Source: JBBSHJ01 sp038253135 (GTDB lineage Bacteria > Actinomycetota > Actinomycetes > Mycobacteriales > QHCD01). From it: a DNA stretch of 64,000 bases. The notes under the pieces are model-generated. The model saw nothing but the letters and a program-made list of their open reading frames with translations, made no database searches and was not told where the DNA came from. A program made the translations under genes and the position numbers. Shown in pieces: positions 25,421-33,994 of this stretch (position 1 is the first letter of the stretch; every line of letters starts with the position of its first letter). The stretch spans positions 12,711 to 76,710 of the forward strand of contig JBBSHJ010000003.1 in NCBI GenBank assembly GCA_038253135.1, in the 5' to 3' direction.

Positions 25421-26860
25421 TTGTCTGTGGTGGCCGGAGAAGAGCACGTCGTCGCGTTCGCCGGACCGCGGTCCCGAGCGCGGCCTCCCGCTGATCTGCT
25501 CGCGCGGCTCGCGGACCGCGGCGCCGTACCCCCTAATGACGGGCACCAGCGCTCACCGCTGCTGCCGCCGGTCGTCGGAGCAGGGACCACCGTGCCGCTC
25601 GTCGGCGGCGCCGACGTCGAATACGCGAACCTCGACTACGCGGCCAGCGCGCCGTGCCTCACTGCGGTCAAGGAGGTCGTGGATCGGCTGCTGCCGCAGT
25701 ACGCCAGCGTGCATCGCGGGACCGGGCACCTCTCGCGGGTGTGCACGGTGGCATACGAAGAGGCCCGCCGCTCGGTCCGCCGGTTCGTCGGGGCCCGGGC
25801 GCGGTCGGCGGTGATCTTCACTCGCAACACCACCGATGCGATGAACCTGCTGGCGCACGTGGCGCCGCGGGGCACCACCGTGATCACGTTCGACACCGAG
25901 CACCACGCCACGCTGCTGGCCTGGCGCGGGCTGCGCGTCGTACACCTTGCACCGCCGCGGAGCGCCGAAGCCGCCTGCGCCGCCGTGGACGAGGCGTTGC
26001 GTCGGGCACCGGTCGGCCCGAGGCTGCTGGCCGTCACGGGGGCGTCGAATGTCACCGGTGAGGTCTGGCCGCTGCGCGCTCTCGCCCGGATCGCGCACTC
26101 CCGCGGCGCGAGGATCGCCGTCGACGCGGCGCAGCTCGCCCCGCATGCCCGGATCGACGCCGCCGCCGATGACCTCGACTACGTCGCGCTCTCCGCGCAC
26201 AAGCTCTACGCCCCGTTCGGCGCGGGTGCGCTCGTCGGCCGGGCCGACTGGCTGCAGGCCGCGCCGCCCTACCTGATCGGCGGCGGTGCGACGGTCGCGG
26301 TGACCGCGGACCGGGTGCGCTGGGCCGACGTACCCGATCGGCACGAGGCGGGCAGCCCGAACGTGGTCGGTGCGGTCGCGCTCGCCGCCGCCTGTGACGC
26401 GATTGCCGCGACCGACCGTGCGGCCGTGGAGGCCCGGGAGGCGCGGCTGCTCGCCCGGCTGCGGGCCGGGCTGGCGGCGATCGACGGGGTCGACCGGCTG
26501 AGCCTGTGGGGCCCGGACGCGGCCGCGATCGGGTTGGTCTCGTTCGTCGCGGACGGGATCGACGGCCAGAAGCTCGCCGCGATCCTGTCGGCCGAGCACG
26601 GCATCGGGGTCCGCGCCGGCGGGTTCTGCGCACACCGGTTCGTCCGCCACCTGGTGGGCGCGACTCGGCCGCGTTCCTCGGTGGCCGAAGTGGTGCCGGT
26701 GCGGGCGAGCATCGGCCTCGGCACGACGCAGGAGCACGTCGATCGGCTGGTCGCGGCCGTGCGATCGGTCCTCCGCAACGGTCCGAGGTGGACGTACGCC
26801 GTGCACGACGGCGAGTGGGTGCCCGCCCCGGACCCGCGGCCGGTCGAGCTGCCCTGGTAA
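25421..26860 (+). CDS. SufS/IscS-like aminotransferase class V protein
   Basis: PLP-dependent fold-type I enzyme of 479 residues. The Schiff-base Lys lies in ALSAHKLYAPFG, the PLP Asp region in AVDAAQLAPH, and there is a Cys at about residue 403 in RAGGFCAHRF, the position of the catalytic Cys of SufS (RxGHHCAQ). A ~70-residue N-terminal extension precedes the domain. The TTG start has GGGAG 6 bases upstream. Placement under a SAM-IV riboswitch ties it to sulfur/methionine metabolism. It may mobilise sulfur from cysteine or act on a related amino acid; it stands alone without suf genes. Confidence 0.85.
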   Translation: MSVVAGEEHVVAFAGPRSRARPPADLLARLADRGAVPPNDGHQRSPLLPPVVGAGTTVPLVGGADVEYANLDYAASAPCLTAVKEVVDRLLPQYASVHRGTGHLSRVCTVAYEEARRSVRRFVGARARSAVIFTRNTTDAMNLLAHVAPRGTTVITFDTEHHATLLAWRGLRVVHLAPPRSAEAACAAVDEALRRAPVGPRLLAVTGASNVTGEVWPLRALARIAHSRGARIAVDAAQLAPHARIDAAADDLDYVALSAHKLYAPFGAGALVGRADWLQAAPPYLIGGGATVAVTADRVRWADVPDRHEAGSPNVVGAVALAAACDAIAATDRAAVEAREARLLARLRAGLAAIDGVDRLSLWGPDAAAIGLVSFVADGIDGQKLAAILSAEHGIGVRAGGFCAHRFVRHLVGATRPRSSVAEVVPVRASIGLGTTQEHVDRLVAAVRSVLRNGPRWTYAVHDGEWVPAPDPRPVELPW

Positions 26861-26969
26861 CCCCGGGGCCAAGCGCTTTGCTGCTGGACTTTGGCACACC
26901 GACCGGGCAACTTGTACGCTGTCCCGGGCGGCTTGCCGAGAGGCTCCGCACCGGCCGTTCGCGGCCAAG

Positions 26970-27057
26970 GGAGGCTTCGCCTAGTGGCCTATGGCGCCGC
27001 ACTGCTAATGCGGTTGGGGTTTACCGCCCCTCCCGGGTTCAAATCCCGGAGCCTCCG
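26970..27057 (+). tRNA. tRNA-Ser(GCT)
   Basis: 88-nt class II tRNA: acceptor GGAGGCT/AGCCTCC, anticodon stem CCGCA/TGCGG with loop CTGCTAA (anticodon GCT), long variable arm, T-loop GGGTTCAAATCCC. CCA is not encoded. Confidence 0.95.
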
Positions 27058-27097
27058 CTCCGTTCTTACCGGTGCTGCCGGCGGGCTGGAATGGGCT

Positions 27098-27895
27098 CTA
27101 TTCGGGAGCTGGCGTGGCGTTCTGCTCGTCCCGCCAGGCGATCCATTCGCGCAGCGGCCCGAGGTCGTAGGTGGGTCCGTCGGCGCCGATGGTGAACAGC
27201 GTCGCTCCCGCCTCACGCAGCCGTTGGGTCTCCTCGGTCGGTACGCCGTCCGTGCCGACCGAGTGCTCGATGCTCGCGACGTCGCGGCCGACGGCGGCGC
27301 AATGAACCGCCAGTACCTGTGACTTGCGCGCCAGGGTCTCGGCGTCGCTGAAGCTGTGCCAGATATTCGCGTGCTCGGCGACGTACCGCAGCGTCTTTCG
27401 CTCACCACCGCCCCCGATGAGGACGGGGATTTGCCGGGTCGGGGGCGGGTTGAGCCGTTCCCAGCGCGCCTTGATCCGCGGGAGGGCCCGGCCGAGAGCG
27501 TCGAGCCGGCGGCCCGGCGTACCGAAGTCGTATCCGTATTCGGCGTAATCGCGTTCGAACCAGCCCGCGCCGATCCCGAGGATCAGCCGGCCGTCGCTGA
27601 TGTGGTCGACGGTGCGCGCCATGTCGGCGAGCAGGTCGGGATTGCGGTAGCTGTTGCACGTCACGAGGGCCGAGAGCTGCACCCGCTCGGTGGCTTCCGC
27701 CCAGGCCGCGAGGGTCGACCAGCATTCGAAATGCAGCCCGTCGGGCTCGCCGGACAAGGGGAAGAAATGATCCCAGTTGAAGAGAATGTCGACGCCGGCT
27801 TCCTCCGCGGCGGCGACCGTGCGTCTGATCTCGGTGTAGGGGGCGTGTTGAGGCTGCAGCTGAAAGCCGACACGGACCGGGCGAGGAGAGGTCAT
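27098..27895 (-). CDS. LLM-class F420-dependent oxidoreductase
   Basis: Luciferase-like TIM-barrel oxidoreductase of 265 residues. Features of the F420-linked branch are visible: VGFQLQPQHAPY at the start, the core GRLILGIGAGWFERDYAEYG, the loop IPVLIGGGGERKTLRYVAEHAN, and FNWDHFF near the active site. It transfers hydride between F420H2 and an unknown substrate. It lies 43 bases downstream of the HtrA-like gene on the same strand and may share its transcript. Confidence 0.92.
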   Translation of the reverse strand: MTSPRPVRVGFQLQPQHAPYTEIRRTVAAAEEAGVDILFNWDHFFPLSGEPDGLHFECWSTLAAWAEATERVQLSALVTCNSYRNPDLLADMARTVDHISDGRLILGIGAGWFERDYAEYGYDFGTPGRRLDALGRALPRIKARWERLNPPPTRQIPVLIGGGGERKTLRYVAEHANIWHSFSDAETLARKSQVLAVHCAAVGRDVASIEHSVGTDGVPTEETQRLREAGATLFTIGADGPTYDLGPLREWIAWRDEQNATPAPE

Positions 27896-27938
27896 GAATT
27901 GATCCTAGGGAGTCCGCGATGCCGGCTCGGTGTGCCGG

Positions 27939-29138
27939 TCAGGCGTTGGCCCGGGTCAGGATCGCCTCGACGATCTGCTTGGCCTGGTTGCTCGGGATGG
28001 CGAAGCCGAGACCGACGCTGCCGGCCGATCCCTGCGCGGACGTGGGGGAGTAGATCGCGGAGTTGATGCCGATCACCTCGCCCTTGGTGTTGACGAGCGG
28101 GCCGCCGGAGTTGCCGGGGTTGATCGAGGCGTCCGTCTGGATCGCGTTGTAGGACACGCTGCCGGACCCGGCGCCGCCCTGCTGCCCGTTGCCGTACGGC
28201 GAGCTCTGATTGTTCGGCGAGTTCTGACCGAAGGGCGACTGTCCCCACGGGTCGCCGTACGGCGAGGAGCTGCCGGACTGCGGTGAGGAGTCGCCCTGGA
28301 CGGTGACCTTGCGGCCGAGGTAACTGACGATGCCGGACGTCACGGTGCTCTGCAGGCCCTCCGGCGTACCAACGGCGACGACCACGTCACCCACCCTGAC
28401 CTTGCTCGAGTCGCCCCACGTCGCGGGGGTCAGACCGCTGACGTTCTGCGCCTTGATCACCGCGAGGTCGGCCGAGGCGTTGGTGCCGACGATCGTGGCG
28501 GTCGCGGTCTTGCCGTTGCTGAAGGTGACCTTGATCGTGCCGGCTCCGTTGGCGGCGTCCGCGACGACGTGGTTGTTGGTGACGATCTCACCGGTGCTCG
28601 TGAGAACGGCCCCGGACCCGACCGCCTCGCCGTTGGCGAGGGTAACGGTCATCTCGACGACGCTCGGCAGGACCTTGTTCGCGACGCCGGACAGGCTGCC
28701 GGTCGCACCGGAACCCGACCCGCCCGTCGTACCGGTCGCGTCGGCGACGGTCTTCGCCGAGCCCTTGATGGCGCTGCTGCTGGCCGATGTGGTCGACGAC
28801 GAGCCACCAGCGGCATACGCACCGACCGCGCCGCCTGCGGAGCCCGCGACGATCGCGACGGCGGCCAGGCCGGCCCCGACGGTGCGGGTACGCCGCTTCG
28901 GGCGGACGGCCGTGGCCACGGCAGAGGTCGGCGCCATCGGGCCGGTCGGGGGTCCGGCGACCGACGCCGCCGACCACCACGGTGGCGGCGACTGCGGCGC
29001 GCCCGCGAAGGGCGCCGCGGATGGACCGTTGGTCGCGGCCGCGGATCCGGATAGGGGACCTGGTGCTGGCTGGGGTGCGCCTGCGGTGCCGTGGGGGGTT
29101 GGTTCCGGCCGCGGACCGGGCGTGGTCTCATCGCTCAT
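27939..29138 (-). CDS. HtrA/DegP-type serine protease lacking a PDZ domain
   Basis: Membrane-anchored trypsin-like protease of 399 residues. A Pro/Ala-rich cytoplasmic tail (about 1-80) precedes one helix (about 87-112). The triad is visible as His190 (NNHVV), Asp224 (ASADLAVIK) and Ser344 (INPGNSGGPLV). A Ser/Gly/Asn-rich insert (about 281-328) lies before the Ser motif. The protein ends at SNQAKQIVEAILTRANA, exactly where the PDZ domain of HtrA relatives would begin, and no PDZ sequence follows the stop. It probably degrades misfolded envelope proteins. Confidence 0.9.
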   Translation of the reverse strand: MSDETTPGPRPEPTPHGTAGAPQPAPGPLSGSAAATNGPSAAPFAGAPQSPPPWWSAASVAGPPTGPMAPTSAVATAVRPKRRTRTVGAGLAAVAIVAGSAGGAVGAYAAGGSSSTTSASSSAIKGSAKTVADATGTTGGSGSGATGSLSGVANKVLPSVVEMTVTLANGEAVGSGAVLTSTGEIVTNNHVVADAANGAGTIKVTFSNGKTATATIVGTNASADLAVIKAQNVSGLTPATWGDSSKVRVGDVVVAVGTPEGLQSTVTSGIVSYLGRKVTVQGDSSPQSGSSSPYGDPWGQSPFGQNSPNNQSSPYGNGQQGGAGSGSVSYNAIQTDASINPGNSGGPLVNTKGEVIGINSAIYSPTSAQGSAGSVGLGFAIPSNQAKQIVEAILTRANA

Positions 29139-29241
29139 GACTCGAGCCTGGGCGTCCGGTCTGAGGGGAGGCTTAAGGCCGGATGAGACTCTGCCAAGTC
29201 TTCCGGTGATCCGGCGTCAGGTAGTATCGCTGCTGCACTCA

Positions 29242-29314
29242 GCGCTCGTAGCTCAACGGATAGAGCATCTGACTACGGATCAGAAGGTTGGGGGTTCGAA
29301 TCCCTCCGAGCGCG
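29242..29314 (+). tRNA. tRNA-Arg(ACG)
   Basis: 73-nt tRNA: acceptor GCGCTCG/CGAGCGC, anticodon stem TCTGA/TCAGA with loop CTACGGA (anticodon ACG), T-loop GGGTTCGAATCCC. CCA is not encoded. It borders the pseudogene-rich region. Confidence 0.95.
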
Positions 29315-29723
29315 CCCAGCCGCTCGACCGCAACGACCAGGCCGGCGATTCGCGTGCCCGGCCAGGGCCGCAGCCGGTCGGCCCTGAGCTTCTCGATGAC
29401 CTTCAATGCGACAGAGATCCCCAGCGACTCCGATGCAATCTCTTTGGCCGTCTCAGCTCAACCGCGCTGTTACAGCGGGCAGGCGAACGAGCACATCATC
29501 TTCCAGTGAACGATGCGAACCCCCCGGCTCGCCCCCGCCATCAGATTGAGCAGGCTTCGGCGCCAGCGGCTCGAAACCACCAATCAACGCCGCCACCCAG
29601 CCACCAGATACCGCCATTAAGGCGCCTACGGCGTCCCTTTGCGATCTACCCCTTGAGTCGCCCCGCTCCGGCCTTTGATCTGGCTGGTTGCGAGGACGCC
29701 GGGGAAGAGTGGTTGTCCGCCAG
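29315..29723. other. Gene-free stretch downstream of tRNA-Arg
   Basis: About 410 bases without a supportable gene. Open frames here are short or read in atypical composition, and no integrase, direct repeat of the tRNA end, or RNA structure was recognised. It is the left edge of the pseudogene-rich segment. Confidence 0.5.
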
Positions 29724-30485
29724 ATGACCGTGGAGGTCTACGTGAGGTAATACTACGCCGAGCACGAAGCTGCATATCGGCGGCTCCAGGACGAGGGTAA
29801 GACCCAGTGGGACGACCTCTTTGAGGAGGGCCGGCCCCTGGACTTCGAAGCCTTTCCGAACCGGGGCTTCCTCGAACACGCTCTTCCGCATCTCGACCTG
29901 CCCTCGCCGGCTGAGGTCGACGTACTGGAATACGGTTGCGGCACCGGACCGGCCACCTGCTTCCTAGCGGCACGCGGGTTCCGGGTGGACGCAATCGACC
30001 TCATCCCCGAGGCGATCACACTCGCCCGGCGGTTTGCGCAGGAACGTGGCGCAGACGTCAGCTTCAGCGTGCAGGACGTGTGTGCCCTGGCAAAGGAGCC
30101 CGTCAGCAAACGGTATGACCTCATCGTCGACAGCTATTGCCTTCAATCGATCGTTACCGACGCCGACAGAGCTAGCGTCTTCGCCGCCGTGCACCCTCGC
30201 CTGAAGAGCAAGGGCTACTACCTCATCTCTACCGCCATGTATGAGCCGGAGCGCGTCTACGATCCCGGCTTCCGATACGACACGACCACCGGCATCTGCT
30301 ACCAGGAGGTGCCGGGCGGCGGATCGGGCCAAGATGCGGTCGAGATCGACGGCACCTGGTACCGACCCCACCGCCGCCACCTGCCACCCATGGCCCTACG
30401 CGACGAACTCGCCCGCGCCGGCTTTCGTGTCGTGTCCCAAGACAAGGGCGATCTCGTCTGCGTACGGTCCAGCCAAGACAACTGA
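29724..30485 (+). pseudogene. Class I SAM methyltransferase with an early nonsense codon
   Basis: Reading from the ATG at 29724 gives MTVEVYVR, then TAA at 29748-29750, then in the same frame YYAEHEAAYRRLQDEGKTQW, which continues as one open frame to 30485. SAM motif I (VLEYGCGTGPAT), the acidic loop (RVDAIDLIPEA) and motif II (RYDLIVDSYCL) are all intact. The frame after the stop has no good start until a GTG at 29985, which is past motif I. So the gene is whole except for one stop, which would be explained by a CAA-to-TAA change. It is either a recent pseudogene or read through. Confidence 0.75.
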
Positions 30486-30615
30486 AGCAACCCAGGAGCC
30501 GGCACGCAACCCGCGTGCAACAAGCAGCCGGACGGATCTGGACTGGCCCGGACATCCGAGCGCCACAAAGCCCGTTCCCGAGCCCTGAACGAGCAAGCCC
30601 TGGACTGATCGGGTG

Positions 30616-30876
30616 GTGCGCGTCAATACTGAACCCGATCGCTCCGAGCTGCGCATGCTCTCGCAGTATCTCGATTGCCAGCGCGCGGATGCTCTCGAAG
30701 ACCGACGGTCTGACCCGTGAGTGACTGGCGTAGAAGCATCCCCGATCAGGAGCGCTGCGTGGCGGGTGGCACTTCTCGCTGCGGTGGGCGCAGCTGCACC
30801 TCCTCAAGGAGACCGCCCGTCACGCGGCCACGCAGACTTGCTCCACGAAGCAATCGACGGCACGGTCGGGGAATAG
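30616..30876 (+). pseudogene. Decayed DinB/DUF664-family gene
   Basis: Pieces of a DinB-like protein are scattered over frames. TEPDRSELRMLSQYLDCQRA matches the start of the intact family member at 58168-58674 (ADERALLAGFLDWQRQ). VTGVEAS matches its LTGVERW, SLRWAQLHLLKETARHA matches LHWVMLHMIDEYARH, and GHADLLHEAIDGTVGE matches GHADLLREAIDGEAGE. The middle has been deleted and the frame broken at least twice. Confidence 0.65.
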
Positions 30877-31013
30877 CGAACTGGGCCGCGGAAGTCGTCG
30901 ATGGACGATCCCCATCCGGATGCACGGGGTCCGAGGCCGCTCGCGTCTGAGGGTGGCCGGTCCGCCGCTGGGTTGGAAATCGCGCACGCGCGGGTCGGAT
31001 TCGCCAGCCGCCG

Positions 31014-32055
31014 TTATCGGGTGCTAGCGATGCGCCACGCGAGGACGGCCGGGGATCGGTTACTCGGCATTGGGATGGTCCGCAGCTGGAGCTGGTGTTG
31101 CCCCGGTCGCCAGATGGCGATGGCGTCCCCAACGGAGTCGAAGCTACCGACGATGACCACCCTTCCGTCCGACGCCCACGTCAGTCCGGTAAATTTCAGC
31201 GCAGCGGCGGTGGGCATCGACGGTAGGTGCAACCAGCGATGGGAAGTAAGATCCAGCAGCCAAATGTCGAGGCATTGTTGCGGGCCGGGACAGGCGGGAT
31301 TGGCGAACGTGGTGGCGATGTAGTGCCCGTCCGGGCTGGCCACCGCATCGCCGGCCGGCCACGGCGATGCCGGTGCGGGAATCGTGGTCCGGCCGCCGCG
31401 CCCATCGATCAGCGCAAAATTATCCCTGCCGGAGCCGTCCGGGCTGGCCAGGGCATGCGTGCCGGCGACGGCGTAGATGCGCCCGGCGGCAATGATCGGG
31501 TCTTGCGGTTTCCGGAGCAAGGATGGCGTCGTTATCGTCGCCGCGGGAGACCAGCAGTCCCAGCGCCGTGTCGGCACGGATCTGGTATTGGCAATCAATC
31601 GGTCGGCTCGATTGTTGCTGCCCGGTAGAGGTGACCTCCCGCAGCGTGCACGTGGTGCCGTGGTGAGTGTCGAGCCAGATGTGCCGGCCGTCCGGCGACG
31701 CCGCGGCGCTACGCGCGACACCGACGAGATGCGCGGTGACTGTCCGGCGTGGGAGGAAGAACCAATAATTAGACATATCCCCGGTACGTGACGTCGAACT
31801 GATCAGGGCGCCCGACCCCGCCGGCTGAACCCAGGTCAGTCGATCCGGTTGCGCGGGTACGCCGGTAAGGCGCTGTCGGGCACGGGCATCGACGTTGAGC
31901 AGGACCGGCGGGCTGGACCCGATGAGTACTCGCAGCCTGGTCGGGGACGTCAGGGTCTGACCATGCAGCGGCCGTATCCCACCCGCTAACGTGGTTGCGG
32001 TCGTGACCCGCCGGGTCGGCGCCGGAGCCGAGTGGTGCGGTGCCGTCAATGCCAT
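31014..32055 (-). pseudogene. Frameshifted TolB/WD40-like propeller gene
   Basis: Two overlapping frames together make one propeller-type protein. The N-terminal part (from about 32055) runs through SPDGRHIWLDTHHG to LGLLVSRGDDNDAIL. The C-terminal part continues in another frame as LRKPQDPIIAAGRIYAVAG to the stop at 31014, with SPDGHYIATTFANPA and ASDGRVVIVGSFD repeats. The switch falls near 31515-31530 and equals one extra base. The N-terminus overlaps the divergent AAA gene and no signal peptide is visible, so the 5' end may be lost too. Confidence 0.65.
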
Positions 32056-32848
32056 CCCCCGGCGGCACCGACCGTGCCGCAGTACGTCCCGTACGTCGTC
32101 GCGGCGTCCGGGCGCGCCGGTACGTCGGGTCGAGATCGACCAGGGACGGGTCGACACCGGTCGCTGGCCCTACGCCATCCCGGCTGTGCGTCATCTCTGC
32201 AAGCACGGGCTGGATCTCGGGCCGGGGATCACGGTGATCATCGGCTCGAACGGCAGCGGCAAGTCGACGATTGTCGAGGCCATCGCCGCCAACTGGGCTC
32301 GCCGGGTCGGTGCCTTCCGGAACGACTGGATGCAGTCCGCGGTCGGCCGTCCGTCGGCCGAGGATTCCGACCTGCATCGCTCCATCCGGCTCTACTTCAC
32401 TCGCGGTGGTCCGACGGGAGGGCTCTTCCTCCGCGCCGAGCGGCTTCATGCGCAGGCCGGATTCTTTGCCGGCGAGAAAACCCGGGGCCGCTGGTCGGAT
32501 CGACTCGGCGACGCGCCGATCCTCACCCGCAGCCACGGCGAGGGCTTTCTCGAGATTCTCAACGGGATGCTGGCCGAGCCCGGCCTCTACCTGCTCGATG
32601 AGCCCGAGTCTGCCCTCTCCTTCGAGAGCTCGCTCACGTTGCTGCACATCCTCGTGCAGATGCGCGCGCACGGCAGTCAAATCATCCTGGCGACGCACTC
32701 ACCGATGCTGGCCGCCGTACCGGACGCGCAGATCCTGCAGCTCGATGGCGACGGGATCGCTCCGGTCGATTACGACGCCGCCGCTCTTGTGTCCAATTGG
32801 CGCGCCTTTCTCGAAGCTCCGCAACGCTTCCTGCGTCACATCGGCTGA
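32003..32848 (+). CDS. AAA-family ATPase (SMC/RecF-like, predicted ATP-binding)
   Basis: Stand-alone ABC-like ATPase of about 280 residues: Walker A (IIGSNGSGKSTIVEAI), Walker B (LYLLDEPESALSFES) and switch region (IILATHSPML). The family comprises small AAA_23/AAA_21-type proteins that act as solitary ATPases, sometimes in defence or repair; no partner gene is next to it. The start is uncertain: GTG codons at 31991 and 32003 are in frame, while the conserved part begins near VRRVEIDQGRVDTGRWPY. Unlike its neighbours it looks intact. Confidence 0.82.
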   Translation: MTRRVGAGAEWCGAVNAIPRRHRPCRSTSRTSSRRPGAPVRRVEIDQGRVDTGRWPYAIPAVRHLCKHGLDLGPGITVIIGSNGSGKSTIVEAIAANWARRVGAFRNDWMQSAVGRPSAEDSDLHRSIRLYFTRGGPTGGLFLRAERLHAQAGFFAGEKTRGRWSDRLGDAPILTRSHGEGFLEILNGMLAEPGLYLLDEPESALSFESSLTLLHILVQMRAHGSQIILATHSPMLAAVPDAQILQLDGDGIAPVDYDAAALVSNWRAFLEAPQRFLRHIG

Positions 32849-32855
32849 AACCTCC

Positions 32856-33533
32856 TCAGAGTGCGGCGGGGCTCCTCCGGGCGGGAACGGGGTCGGGCCC
32901 AAGCCCGCGGACCGCGAGAAATCGCGGCTGCGTTCCCGTGTGCACGGGCGCCGCGTGCAGGAGATTGGAGTGGCAGACGAAGACGTCGCCGGCCCGGCCG
33001 CTGATCTCGGTGACGCGAAGGGTGCCGCGGTCGTCGGTGTAGGGCCCGAAGAGCTCGCCCGGATCGTCGGCGGTCGGGTCGATACCGGTGAGCCGGCGCA
33101 GGAACGGATGGCCGGACACGAACTGCCGGAAGATGCTGCGCTGCTTGCGCGCCGGGTCGGGTGCGACCTCGGCGTACCACTGCTCCAGCAGCCGCCCGGA
33201 ACCTTCGACCAGCAGGGTGCCGCCGCAGCGCGGATCGATGTCGCTGAACAGGCAGAACATCGAGACGCCGCTCTGCGGGGATCCATCCCAGTGCCATCGG
33301 CGGTCGGTGAGGGTCCACGGCCGGCCGCAGTCCGGTTCACCGATCGCGATCGAATTCTTCGCGGTACGGCGGGCGCTCCGGTGGGGAGAATTACGTATTT
33401 TCCAATGCGCGGCCGTCTGCGACCGTCGACTGAAGCGGGCCGAGCGCCCGCTGGTCCCGTTGGCCGAAGGGAACGCCCATGACCAGGATGTTGATGGACT
33501 GCCGCACCGTGCCGAGTGACGCACGATGCTCAC
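32856..33533 (-). pseudogene. Phytanoyl-CoA dioxygenase-like gene, 5'-truncated
   Basis: The C-terminal two thirds are a PhyH-type Fe(II)/2-oxoglutarate dioxygenase: iron ligands in RRWHWDGSP, GGTLLVEGSGRLLEQ, the distal His in HSNLLHAAPVH and the 2OG-binding Arg in PRFLAVRG. The first ~60 residues are low-complexity Arg/Ser sequence overlapping the start of the opposite-strand gene, and the family's N-terminal helical part is missing. So the true coding remnant is about 32856-33370. It could be a short variant, but truncation is more likely in this setting. Confidence 0.55.
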
Positions 33534-33985
33534 TCACGATTGCCGGCTCGGCCGACGAGGTCGAACGCGCGGCCATCCAGCATGCCGTCGATGTCCACGG
33601 TGAATCCGACGGACCCGAGCTCCGCGACCTTGTCCGGGACTCGCTGGTCGAGGCGCCGCCGGCGCCTTCGGCGGAAGGAGCGTTCGTGCAACTCATCGAA
33701 TTCGACACCGACAGCATCGACGAGATGCTCTCGCATGTACACACGTGGCGCGAGGAGATCGGCGACGCGGGCACCGGACGCTGGGCGATCACCGGTGCCG
33801 ACCGGGATCGACCCGGACGTTACTTCACGATGGTCGAATTCCCCAGTTTCGCCGCCGCCATGGCCAATTCAGAACATCCGTCGACCGCTGCGCTGTCCGA
33901 GAAGATGCAAAAACTCGCGACCGGCGCGCCGACCTTCCGCAACATTGACGTGACCAGGACATGGGGGCCGGACACGCCGGCCTGA
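33479..33985 (+). CDS. DUF1059-like plus antibiotic-biosynthesis-monooxygenase-like protein
   Basis: Protein of 168 residues in two parts. The first ~65 residues (RMLMDCRTVPSDARCSLTIAG, then an Asp/Glu/His-rich helix) resemble small DUF1059 proteins. The rest (EGAFVQLIEFDTDSIDEML onwards, with GRYFTMVEFPSFAAAM) looks like a dimeric alpha-beta barrel of the ABM/YdhR class. ATG with GAAGGGA at good spacing. Function unknown; such barrels handle small aromatic or reactive compounds. Its start overlaps the truncated PhyH frame on the other strand. Confidence 0.75.
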   Translation: MTRMLMDCRTVPSDARCSLTIAGSADEVERAAIQHAVDVHGESDGPELRDLVRDSLVEAPPAPSAEGAFVQLIEFDTDSIDEMLSHVHTWREEIGDAGTGRWAITGADRDRPGRYFTMVEFPSFAAAMANSEHPSTAALSEKMQKLATGAPTFRNIDVTRTWGPDTPA

Positions 33986-33994
33986 CGAGGGCGG

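Noticed and set aside
29315..29510. Integrated element attached to tRNA-Arg
   Set aside because: No integrase and no second copy of the tRNA 3' end was found within the window.
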